A stretch of DNA of 64,000 bases from Paralichthys olivaceus (Eukaryota > Chordata > Actinopteri > Pleuronectiformes > Paralichthyidae). Positions within the stretch are counted from its first letter, which is position 1. Each line of letters starts with the position of its first letter. Position numbers and translations under genes: made by a program. Below the pieces are notes generated by a model. It saw only the letters and a program-made list of their open reading frames with translations. It was not told where the DNA came from and ran no database searches. Below are positions 20,201-42,200 of the stretch, one piece after another. The stretch is taken from contig NC_091097.1 in NCBI RefSeq assembly GCF_024713975.1, positions 5,203,861-5,267,860 on the forward strand, given 5' to 3'.

Positions 20201-21366
20201 GTGGTTTCTATCCTCTACCTTTAGTCACTGTGACTGGTCCAAAGTAGTTGTTGTCCATCAGTAGCTTGTCCATCTCCAGCGACAGACTCTGTGCAGGTGC
20301 TTTGACCTTCATGCTGCTGTTGAGCATGAGAACATCCAAACAACCGTAACAGTCCAGGATCTCTTCGATGGCCTCAGGCATACTCTCCATATCCCCAAAA
20401 TCCAGCAGCACCAGTTTAGGAGGAAATGTCTGAGGAGGTGGTGAAGTATCAGCAATGGTAAGAATATCTTCAGTGAAAGTAATTTTTATAAATCCTACTT
20501 ATGTTTTCAGGCTCTTTACTGGAATGTTTACATTTTATGCTGCTTGTTCTTCTACCCCAGTACATTTCAGAGATTTTCACTCCATTATATTAACAGTTGT
20601 CATTATGTTTAAACTGAGAAACACAATACGAGCATCAAAAACATAATGCATCGATTGATAAAGATTAAACCAGTTGATGCCATTGGTGCATTGAATTTTA
20701 TAAACTTATACTTTCAGAATGTAAAAACTACTATTACTAGAACAATCTGAAATGTGGCAGAGTAGAATAAAATAATGTACAAATTACTCAAAGTGAGTTT
20801 GAGTAAATTTAACTAGTTACGTATTTACCTAGTTACTTTCACTGTTTATTGAGAATAAGTTAATCAGACCTTTACATGAAAGCTCTGATGACTCTACCAC
20901 TGCAGGTCTGTGAAGCTAGTCTGATCCACTTAGTATTCAACCACTGCCCCCATCAGCTGTGATTGATCGAGTTTCTGGTTTACTTACTACAGTTGGGTCT
21001 GAGGCGTTCGCCAAATCATCAGCAAGTTCTTCAAGCTTCTCCCAGTTTTTCCCACAGAGGATCAACCTGGCTCCTCCTTTGTGAAACACGCCTGAGCATT
21101 CTTCATTATGGAATCCAAAGCAAATTAAAAACAAGACAGAACAAGTGCGAAATCAGATTTCTTTCAAAGATACTTCATCAATTATAAGGATGCATGTTGT
21201 TACCTTTTCCGAGCCCAGATAAGGCGTCAGTTACAACCACCACCTTATTGCGTACAGATGTTTTGTTCAACAGACTAACAATCAAACCATAGAGGTAGAA
21301 AAATCCAGCTGTCAGCACGACAACACAGGGAACCAGGAGAACAGTGGTTGTCCATGTTGAGTCCAT
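17238..21366 (-). CDS. dhrs7c: Dehydrogenase/reductase SDR family member 7C (SRP-35)
   Basis: Six exons on the minus strand: 21204-21366, 20988-21100, 20219-20429, 19564-19656, 18394-18549 and 17238-17443, giving 313 aa, close to the usual 311-312. An N-terminal membrane anchor covers about residues 6-30. The Rossmann nucleotide motif reads TDALSGLG (46-53), with Asp replacing the first Gly of classical TGxxxGxG. The catalytic Ser/Tyr/Lys positions appear to be S181, Y194 and K198 (YAASK). The classical NNAG segment is replaced by LNSS. The family protein is anchored in the sarcoplasmic/endoplasmic reticulum of striated muscle and is reported to be a retinol dehydrogenase. The start is the Met before the anchor; an upstream in-frame Met exists at 21456. 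Exon 2 ends at a tandem donor (ACTGTA|GTAAGT). The C terminus follows the family in a [14 protein letters not shown] segment, with a divergent tail. Identity is very likely. Confidence 0.93.
18600..18760. repeat. Degenerate tandem, ACAAA-rich minisatellite
   Basis: Imperfect repeats of a unit like ACAAAATGACCAGAAAGA run through intron 4/5 sequence of dhrs7c. The composition is almost free of T. A related stretch lies at 22350-22640. Confidence 0.5.
18972..19343 (+). repeat. Family A MITE-like element, copy 4 (most complete)
   Basis: Starts TTAAAGGTTCAGTGTGTAGA and ends CTTACACACTGTACCTTTAA, so both inverted ends and the TTAA flanks are preserved over 372 bp. It lies in dhrs7c intron 4. It is the best copy for defining the family. 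Confidence 0.8.
19735..20205 (-). repeat. Family B dispersed repeat, copy 3
   Basis: Contains TGAAGCCAAAAAATCTAAG, CACCTGGTGGCTGGCTTCAG, TCATAAACCCAGCCTCCTCC, TGATTGACAGCTGACACTGAC and GCACAGACTCTGGC, matching other family B copies in opposite orientation to the first two. It ends about 15 bp from dhrs7c exon 3. Confidence 0.58.
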
Positions 21367-22339
21367 CTCTTGAAGGATATGCTGGAAAAAAAAGGGTTTT
21401 GACGATAAATGTGCAAAATAGGAAGTAAATAAATCTATCTTTGTTAATGTGCACACAAAATATTAAAGGGAAAGGTCATTAATTTATGAAAAGCCCACTT
21501 TCCAATACAAACAGATGGTTAACTTAGCTTAGCATTAAGACAGGAAACAGAGGGAAACAGCTAGCCTGGCTCCTACTGAAAATCTTATTATATTGGAACA
21601 ATTAATTACAGACAATTTCTTGGCCATTTTAGTTTTCATATTTGAGTTTTAATATAAATATATAAATCAAATACAAAGTGATGCTATTAAATTAGCTTTA
21701 GGCAAATTTGGTTAGCTTTGTAATAAGGCAGACTAGCCTTCCACCTATTTTATTTAACTAATTGTGCTAAGCTTAGCTAGCAGATACCTGTGGTAGCTGT
21801 AAGTGGTGATGTTAGAATCAGGGTAGCTACCAGGTTTATGTTGTTAGAGCAATGTTTAAAGATGTGAACGTACTTTGTAGATTGGTGATGAAGATGAGAT
21901 GAGATGTCGGAGAACGTTTTAGGATCTAATGAACGTGACCTAAAGAAACTTTTCATACCCAGAGGCTCTCCGGCTCTGTTTCATTGGATTCCATCTCCCT
22001 CTTTACAACCATATTTAAATCTAGATTTATTGTATAACTCTGAAACAAACACAGAGAATATATATTGTTTCATATACATGAAAAGTAGGATGAAAACCAC
22101 ATTGTTAAAATCTCTATATAACATACACTTGGGTATACGGATACATATAAAATACACAGTGTCGTATATAAAGTATACAGTCAGTGCTTCACGAGGTTAA
22201 TCAAATGTACAATTCATAAAATGATACTAAGATTTGATTGGTTGTATCAGGATAGATCAAACAGTTCTCTCTCGGGCTAGTTTGAGTCGTTTTTCAGAAC
22301 TCTCATGTTAAAATAAAATTTAAAAAATCCATGTCCTCA

Positions 22340-22760
22340 TGTCCAGAAACTCAGAATACAAACAACGACCACAGAGACAAAAAAACAGACAAAAAAAGAC
22401 CAAGAAGGAGATATGAAACAACAGTGACATTGACAAAATGACTACAGCACAACCACAAGAAGATGCAAAACATCAACAGAGGGATGCAAAACAAAGCAAA
22501 AAATAAACAACATAAGATGCAAAACAACTTTAAAAATGTGCACAACATCAACTAAGAAACGTTAAAACAGAGATGCAAAATAACAAAAAAGGTTAAAAAG
22601 CACAACCACAGTTACAAAGAGAAACACTAAATGCAACCAAATTGTTTAGTTGTTTGGAATATCTTCCTGTTTTGTTGCTCCTGTGCAGAGCTGGTTAGGG
22701 GCCTTTTTACGTCTGTGTCCAGGGGCCCATTTCCTTTTCCCCCTCATCAAACTTTCCTTA
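22340..22760. repeat. A-rich degenerate repeat with a GGGGCC tail
   Basis: A run of imperfect ACAAC/GATGCAAAAC units is followed by GAGCTGGTTAGGGGCCTTTT and TCCAGGGGCCCATTT. This order resembles repeats I know from fish genomes. The open frame at 22650-23063 begins in this tail and is not supported as a gene. Confidence 0.45.
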
Positions 22761-24345
22761 AATCACTATTTGTTACTTGACGGTGCAGTTTTTGTCCTCA
22801 GATTATTAAAACCAAAATTCTATTTGCGTCCGACAGGGGACGTGAAGATAAACTTTTGGTTTAGGTTTACCGTGCTGAGCACCAGCTGTTTGTCCGAGAA
22901 GAGGCTTCTAAATATAAAGTGCCCTAGAAATAGATACTGTATCTCTCACAAAGGTTCAGTGTCACAGGGTACTACTCGGTTATTTTACAACAAGATCCAC
23001 AACCACAAAGAAAAACAACAGCGCTTTTCATTTCATGCAGCAGCTTTTCTAGAACAAAATTAAATATGAAAACAAAGCATCACTCTCAGAAAAATCCTTG
23101 GCACATAAGAGCAGTTCATTTTAAGGTAACAGAGCCATCTGACCTGGATATTACAAGAAATGAAAGCCAGCCAGCACTTACTGCGTCTCAGGCCTCTGCA
23201 GGTGTCGTTTGATTCCTCTCCTGCGGAGCTGGAGCAGCTCTACTCAGCAGCTCAGTCACAGAGTGCCTCCGACATGACAGCCGGCCGGCCCGCCACAGCA
23301 ATACTTTGGGATTTGAGGTCTTTTAATAGCAGCACAGCTGAGTCAGTTATTTTCCATGCATGTTGTCAACATGTAGAATTACAGAAGAGTCGGGGGTAGG
23401 GGGAGTTCCCATTAGCTGCAGTGTGGCTATATAAAAAATAATGAATATAGAGTTTTTTTGTACATTTTTAGATTTATGAACAGGAACAGGTTTTACCAGA
23501 GTTATGCAGAAGAAAACATGTGTGTTCTGAGCAGGAGTCTTGAAGGTGGATTGTGTTTGACCAAAATGCCCTTGAATACAATTTTAAACATTTCTGGACG
23601 CTAATTCCTCTGTTTCCATACACTTAGAGGCTCCAGTTTTGCACAAAGGTCTAACTTTTAAGTGAGCTTCTTTATTTTAAGTAACAGAAACTATTGATTA
23701 ATGAATTGGCTTAAAATATAAAAGAATCCCTTATGTGTGAATATTTTCTAGTTCTTTTTGCTAAACGGTTTTGACTGGTTATTGATATCAGAAGCAGTTT
23801 GAGACTGTTACCTTAGGCTCTACAGAGAATAATGATGAAATTCTCACTGGTTTTTGATATTTTATTTTCCAAGCGATCAATCAATAAATCGATCAATAAA
23901 ATTACTTTGCTATAAAAACAACATGAGCTCAGAAAATATTTCAGGTCTTAAAATGATGAACCTGTCTGAGCTGATATTAAAATCAGCACTAAAAGTGCCC
24001 AGCAAATTAGTTTTTTATCAAATTATATCGATCCACATGTGGAGTGAACCTGGGTGTTAGTTGAACTCCCTCTTTGTGCAACACCACTGAGGGAAAGTAA
24101 ATGCAAATAGTGACATATGTGTCAGTGCTCATGTTTAGCTCCTAAAGGGACACATCACTATTTACATATTTCCATTCGTTATATTGTTTTTTAATCAATG
24201 TTATTGTCAATGATAAGAAATGTTGGCCATTGATTTTGTTTAATTGATCTTTTTTTTAACACACTTCATATTTACAAGTGGTGTCATTTTAATACTACTT
24301 TTGTAAAGAAGAGAAGTTTTTCGTGAGTATGTTTGTTTGTTGGTC

Positions 24346-24348
<3 letters not shown>

Positions 24349-24396
<48 letters not shown>
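24349..24396. repeat. (GT)24 microsatellite
   Basis: An uninterrupted GT dinucleotide run of 48 bp lies about 1.1 kb before the u2af2 start codon. Confidence 0.97.
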
Positions 24397-24398
<2 letters not shown>

Positions 24399-24949
24399 AG
24401 AAATTAAAGGCTCGAAAATTCTGCCAATCAAGTTATAAAAGAAAAGAATCAGAGCCGGATGCTGTCCTCATCACAATAAAAGCATAACATATGGACAATA
24501 TCTACAGGTCCTGCAGTTTATTTGAAGATTATTTATCATTTCCACCTGGTTTGTGTTATTGTGTTATCATCACAAAATGTTCCACTGGAGCAGGAATTGT
24601 ATTTTATTTATTTGTTGACAGGTTTTAACGATTTGATGAGAATAACTTGGTGATGGAAATAATTGCGAAGTGAACCTGGGAATAGTGGTGGTAACTGGGA
24701 ATTTAATACATGTGAAGTTTAATTGCATTTTACGTCAAACTACATTGTATCTATTATTATTGAATGTTTTTGTATTGTTGCTTGTGTATATAGAAAATAA
24801 AAACTGTGTTTAATATAAAAATAAAAAGGCCAAACATTTTCTCAAACTGAAAAATAACAATAATGCCACTCAGTAGAAAAATAGCACCAAATGTCAAACT
24901 CTCAAAGATATTAGTTCCCTTAATATATAGAGATTTTTTTCATCAAGAT

Positions 24950-25230
24950 CTATTGATTATATATAGCATATATTCTGTTATAGTAATAAATATCACATTT
25001 TCTCCTTTAAACCCATGTATAACCTGAGATAGATTATCAATACATGAAAATAGAAAGAACATAAGATTATTTATATTAAAAAAAAAACACACAAGTGATA
25101 TTAATACATAACAATAGACAAAACAAGATTTTTTATATATAAACATAGACAAGTAATGAGATTATTGATTAGTGATACATGAACAACAAGTGATAAGATT
25201 ATATATATACATAGTGAAGTTGGTAAAATG
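24950..25230. repeat. Degenerate AT-rich tandem repeats
   Basis: Words such as AACAAGTGATAAGATTATATA, CACAAGTGATATTAATACAT and GACAAGTAATGAGATTATTG recur at irregular spacing of roughly 45-65 bp. This suggests an old, decayed tandem array. Confidence 0.4.
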
Positions 25231-25289
25231 GTGCACGGTGATGAAATGTCATGTATTAGTCATGTTGTGTAAACTGACCCTTGATGGCT

Positions 25290-25476
25290 GTGATCTCGGG
25301 TCACAGTGTTATTTTGAAGGATGACCGGATGCAGTGTGTTTACTGTGTGTGTGTCCGGGCTCCGGCAGATGTCAGCGGGTTTTTGTGGTCCTGGCATCGA
25401 ACCGCTCGGTTCATCTCTCCCTCCTCAGACGTGCCGGACCTGTTCAGTTTCTCTTCGCATCAAAACAACCGGAGAA
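25290..25476 (+). promoter_or_regulatory. Promoter and 5' untranslated region of u2af2
   Basis: GC content rises from about 25290 and stays high past exon 1. An ETS-like GACCGGATG word lies at 25322-25330. No TATA box is seen, as expected of a housekeeping splicing factor. The transcription start cannot be fixed by eye. Confidence 0.4.
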
Positions 25477-36161
<10,685 letters not shown>

Positions 36162-36804
36162 AGCACAGGCGAGTCTGACAGAACATATCCCTCCTCCTTT
36201 CATAAACTTGGGTTCCGTTCCTCTAAATGTTGTGAATGTGTCCACAGAGACTGGACCTTGAAAATACATTTTATTACATCTTCTACTTAACAAACAGCAG
36301 CGTGTGTTTCTTCAGTACTTAATATTTAACTCCCAGCTTTAGCCTAATACCCCTGCAGTGAACTGAACTCATCCTGAATTCCAAAAAATCTTATCGTCTA
36401 TGTTACATTTGCAGTAGAATGAATGGGACATGTATCTTATCTAAACCTGAACTAATACTGCCTGACGATGCCAGAGTCACTGTCTATCAAGTATGCACTA
36501 AAATGAGAAAAAAAAAATTCCCTCCTGAGCACAAACATTATTATTTTTTATTCCAGAACCAGACTTGAGAAGTCATCGTATGTTAATTGTGAGGTTATGA
36601 GAAAAAAAGTTATTTATTTATTCAGGTTTTCCAAATGAATTATCTTCCTCTGTACATCACATATTAATGTTCCTTAAACATATATGTTGCTGTTACCTTT
36701 GCTCACATACTTACAATAGACCAAATTTCGACTTGTTTTATCCAAAGTGAGAAGAAACAGCCTCAAAGGTCATACTGTAAATATAAAACATTAATATCTA
36801 ATAT

Positions 36805-36810
36805 AATAAA
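36805..36810 (+). terminator. Candidate poly(A) signal for u2af2
   Basis: Exact AATAAA about 645 bp past the stop codon, with another at 36862-36867. Later hexamers are also present, so which is used is uncertain. Confidence 0.4.
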
Positions 36811-37495
36811 GAAATATAAAACTCTGCACACTGGAAGCTATTTCAGTTAGAAAACTACACTAATAAAATATGAAAAGACTTTATCTTACACTGTTGACTG
36901 TTTTTAAAACCCTCCCGCAAACAGTGATTGTCCAATCATAACTAAACTACCATAACAATACGCGAAGGCTATATAAATGTCAAGTACATGTTTTGTTCTA
37001 ACTAACTACAGTCATTTGTGCTGGTATATGGCATTATGTTACAAATAATCACAAATAGCGGTTCCGTTTAACCACTGTAAGGTAACTGCTCCTGGGTGCT
37101 TAACTTATCACAGTGGGTAATCGTCAGTAGTTTTGCAACCAATTTATGAAGCATTGTTGATGTTAGCTTAACTCGTTCTGTAGCTACTGCTGGAAAAATC
37201 TGACAGTGACAGTTTCAGCTGTAAAAAATCAGCAGTCACTGGATAAAAAAAAACGATTAGCTGCTTTTGTCTGTTTTAAATCAATGAGCCTCTGCAAACA
37301 GATAATTTAAATGGTTAGTTTGCAACATTATCATAGTAGCTGAGTGTAAAAAGGGAAACTTTATCAAAAGTTGAACTCTCATAGAAACAATAATGGGGGT
37401 GGAGGTTAAAAACAGTTGATAGTGTTTCTTGAACCAGCAATAGTCAGTTTGTTGTCATAATCAGATGAACAAATTTGTCTTCATGGCCTAATTTA

Positions 37496-37502
<7 letters not shown>

Positions 37503-37528
<26 letters not shown>
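37503..37528. repeat. (AT)13 microsatellite
   Basis: Uninterrupted AT dinucleotide run downstream of u2af2. Confidence 0.93.
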
Positions 37529-37533
<5 letters not shown>

Positions 37534-38757
37534 TAGTAATGCACCTTTAGGTTTTGTAGATAGCATAGTAAATACATTTTTAAGCTTAAGTCTTTATGTG
37601 CGGTTTTGCACCTGTTGAAGAAAATATATTAAATTAAAGCATACATTTATTATGAGATATTTATCTGCTTAATAAAGTACAGGCACAGATTCACTATCCA
37701 TACAAATACATGATGACTTGGTTTACAGCAACCTATCTGCTCTGTTTTAAAGTAAACTATGTTTTTCATGTAATTAACAGATTATATCAAAATATAATAA
37801 AAAATACAGTATTTTATACATTTTTGGATGACCAGAAATTTTAAATCATTTTTGTTTGTACAATCCCTGCCACTGCCACTGCCTTGAATAAATGCGTGCA
37901 TCCACTCTCCGCCTGTTTGTGTCATATTATTCTAGCTCATTTTGTTTTACCTTTGACATTAAATTAGTCATAAGTGATGAAAGGTATTTGTTATGGTCCT
38001 TGAAATTTTATTTTATTTTTTTCAGATGTAGCATTGTTTTGTCTGAATTTTAAAAACAAAGACAAACTTGGCAACGATGTAATGGATTTCAGGCATACAA
38101 TAACTACCACTCTTACAAATGCTCTTTTGTGTTGGATATAATATATAACACAGGGTTTGTGTTTGTGGTTTTGTTTGTGTGTTGACGTGAGGGGAGTTAA
38201 CTGTTGACCTGATTGTTTGTTTTTAATTTTGTTTTTTCTGTTGGTGGTCGACAGAATAAAATAAATTATCATGTAACTTTATTTACTGTATATGAGTATA
38301 CACTTCCCTCCAGTGGTCACAGTGAAAACTGCACCTTCGTAAAATTCGAAATAATAATAATGATTATTATTTGATATAATTCTATTTTTCCTCTTAACAA
38401 TATGAACAACTTAGTGTAGCCTAATTGTTGCTTATTTTGGGAAATAATTGTGTAAGCATGTGGATTTTCAATAAAAATGTCAAAGCAGTTACAATAAATC
38501 AATAGCTGCTAATAAATGCTGCTATTACTTTTTTCTAATACCGCCTATATATTTACATAACAGATACATTAACTGTTATATTAAAATGAATAACAAACTA
38601 TTTTAATTTGAAGGTTGTAACTGAATTATGTAAAGTGACGCTTATTTAACATACTTTGTATTGAAATATTTCATTTATATCTGTATACTATTTATATCTA
38701 TGTCATGAAAGTTTTTTTTTAAATAAAAGTAAAAGGGAACTTTATTTCTAACGCGGC

Positions 38758-39108
38758 TTTTATTTTGTAGGTTGTGACCGGATGCTCTACATTGATGCGA
38801 TGTAATGCAAAGTTTTTTATCCAGCTATAATTATTATTATTTTTTTACATTTATATTGTTTATATATATATAATTATAAAATCGTATTTTGAAAAGGAAA
38901 AGAAAAATACACTTTTGTTTTAGGTGGTTTTATTTTGTAGGTTGTGACCAGATGCTCTATCAAGATATTATTACATTTGTATGTATGTATAATGTATATC
39001 ATATATGTACTTAATGTATAAATCATAAAATCATATTTTGAAAAGGGAAAGAAAAGGAGACCTTTTGTCAGAAGTGTTTTTATTTTGTAGGTGGGGACCG
39101 GATGTTGT
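38758..39108 (+). repeat. Triplicated block upstream of mprip
   Basis: The 31-bp word that starts TTTTATTTTGTAGG and continues TTGTGACCGGATGCTCT occurs at 38758-38788, 38928-38958 and 39078-39108, with small changes. The two spacers also match in part (ATAAAATCGTATTTTGAAAA versus ATAAAATCATATTTTGAAAA). The units are about 170 and 150 bp apart, so this is a local tandem array that ends 167 bp before the mprip start codon. Confidence 0.8.
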
Positions 39109-39275
39109 GCGCTGGTGTTACGTCACCACACATGACGGAGGAGCATGACGTCGGCAGTGAGCAGATCAGTGTTTGACAGATGTTCGTGCGGGACCAGGCT
39201 CCTCGCTCAAAGCGGAGGAGACGCGGAGGGTAGCGGTCTGTGTTCGCCGCCGAGCAGAGCTTCGTGTCCGGCAAC
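39078..39275 (+). promoter_or_regulatory. mprip promoter and 5' untranslated region
   Basis: CpG-rich sequence directly before the start codon. It contains an ETS-like ACCGGATG at 39097-39104, a CRE-like TTACGTCA at 39118-39125 and a second CRE-like TGACGTCG at 39146-39153. No TATA box is evident. Use of these motifs is inferred. Confidence 0.45.
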
Positions 39276-42200
39276 ATGTCCGGAGAAAAGGCGTCGAGTC
39301 CCTGCAACAAGTTCCAGGCGAACATCTTCAACAAGAGTAAGTGTCAGAACTGCTTCAAGTCCCGGGAACTGCATCTGATGAGCGACCACGACCAGGAGCA
39401 GGTAACGATCAACTCCTCTGCTCCTCTGCTCAATCACATGCACAGCGTTTATCCCTGTCATCCGTATCAACTTTGTCAAGTCTGACAACACATTCATGGA
39501 GAAGCTCAGGACTTTCTAAAGGTTGTTTTCAGTTCTAAGTAGCTGAATGTGCCCATTTCTTCTTCAGTCATTTTGTTCATTTTGTCTTCTGAACTAACTT
39601 TACGAGGAAAATATCTGATCAGAGCAAAAAGGAACATGAAATATTAGACATTTATCTAAAATATTATTTGTTCATTAAGAGTCTATTTCGGTCTATTGGA
39701 TTCATTTACTATTAGTAGCTTTGATTAAAAGTATTTTTTTTCTTCAGCTGTATTGCAAGATATATACACATTTGGGATTCATTCATAATATTTTGAATAT
39801 AACCAATGAATCAATTAATTGAACATATAGTATATGAAATAACAAATGACAAAGTCATGTTTTCTTTCAATTAAATGATTCTTTTTGTTAATACATTTTT
39901 GTTTTGATTGGGTGTATGCATATAAAAAACTGAAAGGTGGAGTTAGTCCAAGTCAGTTTTGACGGATATGCCAACAAAATGGACACTGCTTCATTGCATA
40001 AGGACTACTAGTTATTTTCATCATGTGGTAGTTTAATATAAAGATTCTTTTTTCAATTGGAGTTCACTGAGAAAAAACATCTGATGGTCACATTTAAGAA
40101 GCAAGACCAATGTAATGTTTCATTTATCAATTGTAATTTTGTATCCATTATATAGTTGCACCTTTATTTCAACAACCTTCACCGCTGCTAGCTTTCATTA
40201 ATTTCTTTATTTAGCTGTATTGCAATAAAAGCATTGGGATTTTTTTTTCCATATCACCAATTAATCAATGAATTTAACATTTAGTGATAAAACCTTTATT
40301 GCTAGCTGCTAGCATAGATTCACAGTTATTTCGTCTGCCGAATTGCAAGATGAGCATGGCGTTATTTTCATTGATTCATTTAGCATTTACAATAAAAGAT
40401 ATATCCAATAAAGACTAAACCTTGAGTAAATGAAATTATACTTTATGTCCAAAAATCCTTGTTTTGATTGAATTTATTTACATTTAGACATTTTTTATTT
40501 CAGATGGGGAAATCAGTAGATTTCTATTGGATATATCACCACAACACTGATTGATAAATAAATCAAACATCAATAATGCAGACCATCTATTTATCTTGTC
40601 CATTTAAAAAAAGCATGGAGTGTTCTGCCGCCTGCGGAAACATCATTCCTGCAGGTATGTCAGGTGGAGGTGATGTCAGGGAACAATCATGATGGCTTCC
40701 TACATGCCTCACATTGTTGAAATGTGTTATTACAGCCTGTGCCCTGTAATTTCAGCTGTGTTGCTCAACCTGCAAACACTACACATGGTATTAGTCTAAC
40801 ACAGAGGACAAAAGCTGTGTTTTGCCATAAACGGGGATCGTGTTTTTATTGTTGTAAAATGTGAAGATATTACTTTGATAGAAAGTTTAATCAAAAACAT
40901 CTCTCTTACTAATGCGTCTGAATTTTCTCCATCAATCTAAGATTTCACATGAATGACAGAAAGAGGCATTTTTTAAATTTAGGTCAAAGTTAAGGACAGA
41001 CCCTGAATTTCAGTTTCCAGATTGTGGCATTCTACTTTGCTGAGCATGTCACTGGAGACATGTACATGCACATATCTATAGTTTTGTGTTCATATACATA
41101 TGATTAGTACCTGAATACTCAAAACAATCTGATCCATTCGGGATATTTCATGAACTTTTTGTTTGTATGAACTAAGATCAGTTACTCGATCAACAGAAAC
41201 TCAATACACATGCATCAGTGTGACAAGAACAACGTAAAGTGACAAAACCATCTTAAAGAAAAAAAACATTTGATGTGTTCGTTGACTTTTTAGTTTCCCA
41301 TCCACTTAAATGGAGGCAGTTGGTGGACCTCAGAAACTATGATGGACTGGTTTTCCGATTTTATAGACTGATCAATTGATTAATTGATTGAAAAATAATC
41401 AAAGTATTAATTGGCAATGGAAATAATTTGTTAGTTACAGGATTCCTTTAATTTACTGTCATGTAAAACAAAGAAAAGCTACAGATATCACATTTAAGAA
41501 GCAGGAATGAGGTAATTTTCATCAACAATCTGAATTAAATAAATTGTTTGTATAGATATATGTATGTAACAGTTTGTGATTTATTGTTTCTTACATGCTT
41601 TAATGAAGTGATTACAACCTTTTGCTCAAACTGAAACACCCAGTTTTCTTTCTTTCTGTTCAGGCAAAGCCCATCTATGGCGGCTGGCTATGTTTGGCTC
41701 CCGAGGGGACAGACTTTAACAACCCAATGCAGAGGTCGAGGGTACGACATGTGAAACGGACATGAAGCTATAACACACATTTACCTCTTCTGCTTCGTCA
41801 TTTAGTCTTTAACTTGATTTTGTGATTTCCTTTCTGTGTTTGTCAGAAATGGCAGCGACGCTTCTTTATCCTGTACGAACACGGCAGTCTGAGATACGCC
41901 CTCGATGAACTGGTGAGAAACTGTTTTGAGAGAAAAATCATAAGCGAGCAATAACAAAAAGCATACACAAGGAAGCAGTGTACAGTGAACGCCACTCTGT
42001 GTGTACATCTGCATTTAAAGTGTGTTGGGATCACGCATGCATCTTTAGGCCAGATGTTGTGAGCTGAACCACAGCAGATGATTTGGGCTTAGCCTGTCCT
42101 CTAATGCTCACATCCCCCCTCCCTCCCTCTGTGATGCCCTTAAATCTCATTCCCTCATCTCTTTTCATTCCAACACCGCAAACTGCTCTCTGTTTAACTG

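Larger units (their letters stand above)
21367..25476. other. Divergent intergenic region between dhrs7c and u2af2
   Basis: The two genes point away from each other, so this 4.1-kb gap should hold both promoters. It contains an A-rich repeat with a tail at about 22340-22760, a GC-rich block with E-box, AP-1 and TATA-like words at about 23160-23445, a (GT)24 tract at 24349-24396, and degenerate AT-rich repeats near 24950-25230. The u2af2 promoter is next to 25477. The open frames here look like chance or repeat-derived frames. Confidence 0.5.
36162..39275. other. Intergenic region between u2af2 and mprip
   Basis: Both genes run in the same direction. The first part is the u2af2 3' untranslated region with AATAAA at 36805-36810 and 36862-36867. 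An (AT)13 run lies at 37503-37528. Three related copies of an acceptor-like block occur at 38758, 38928 and 39078, followed by the mprip promoter. Open frames here are short and AT-driven; I see no further gene. Confidence 0.5.

Noticed and set aside
22650-23063. 137-codon open frame upstream of dhrs7c
   Set aside because: It begins in the tail of an A-rich repeat, has no homology that I recognise and no neighbouring exons.
24349-24396. GT tract considered as a Z-DNA regulatory element of u2af2
   Set aside because: Such dinucleotide runs are very common in fish genomes and nothing here ties it to promoter function.
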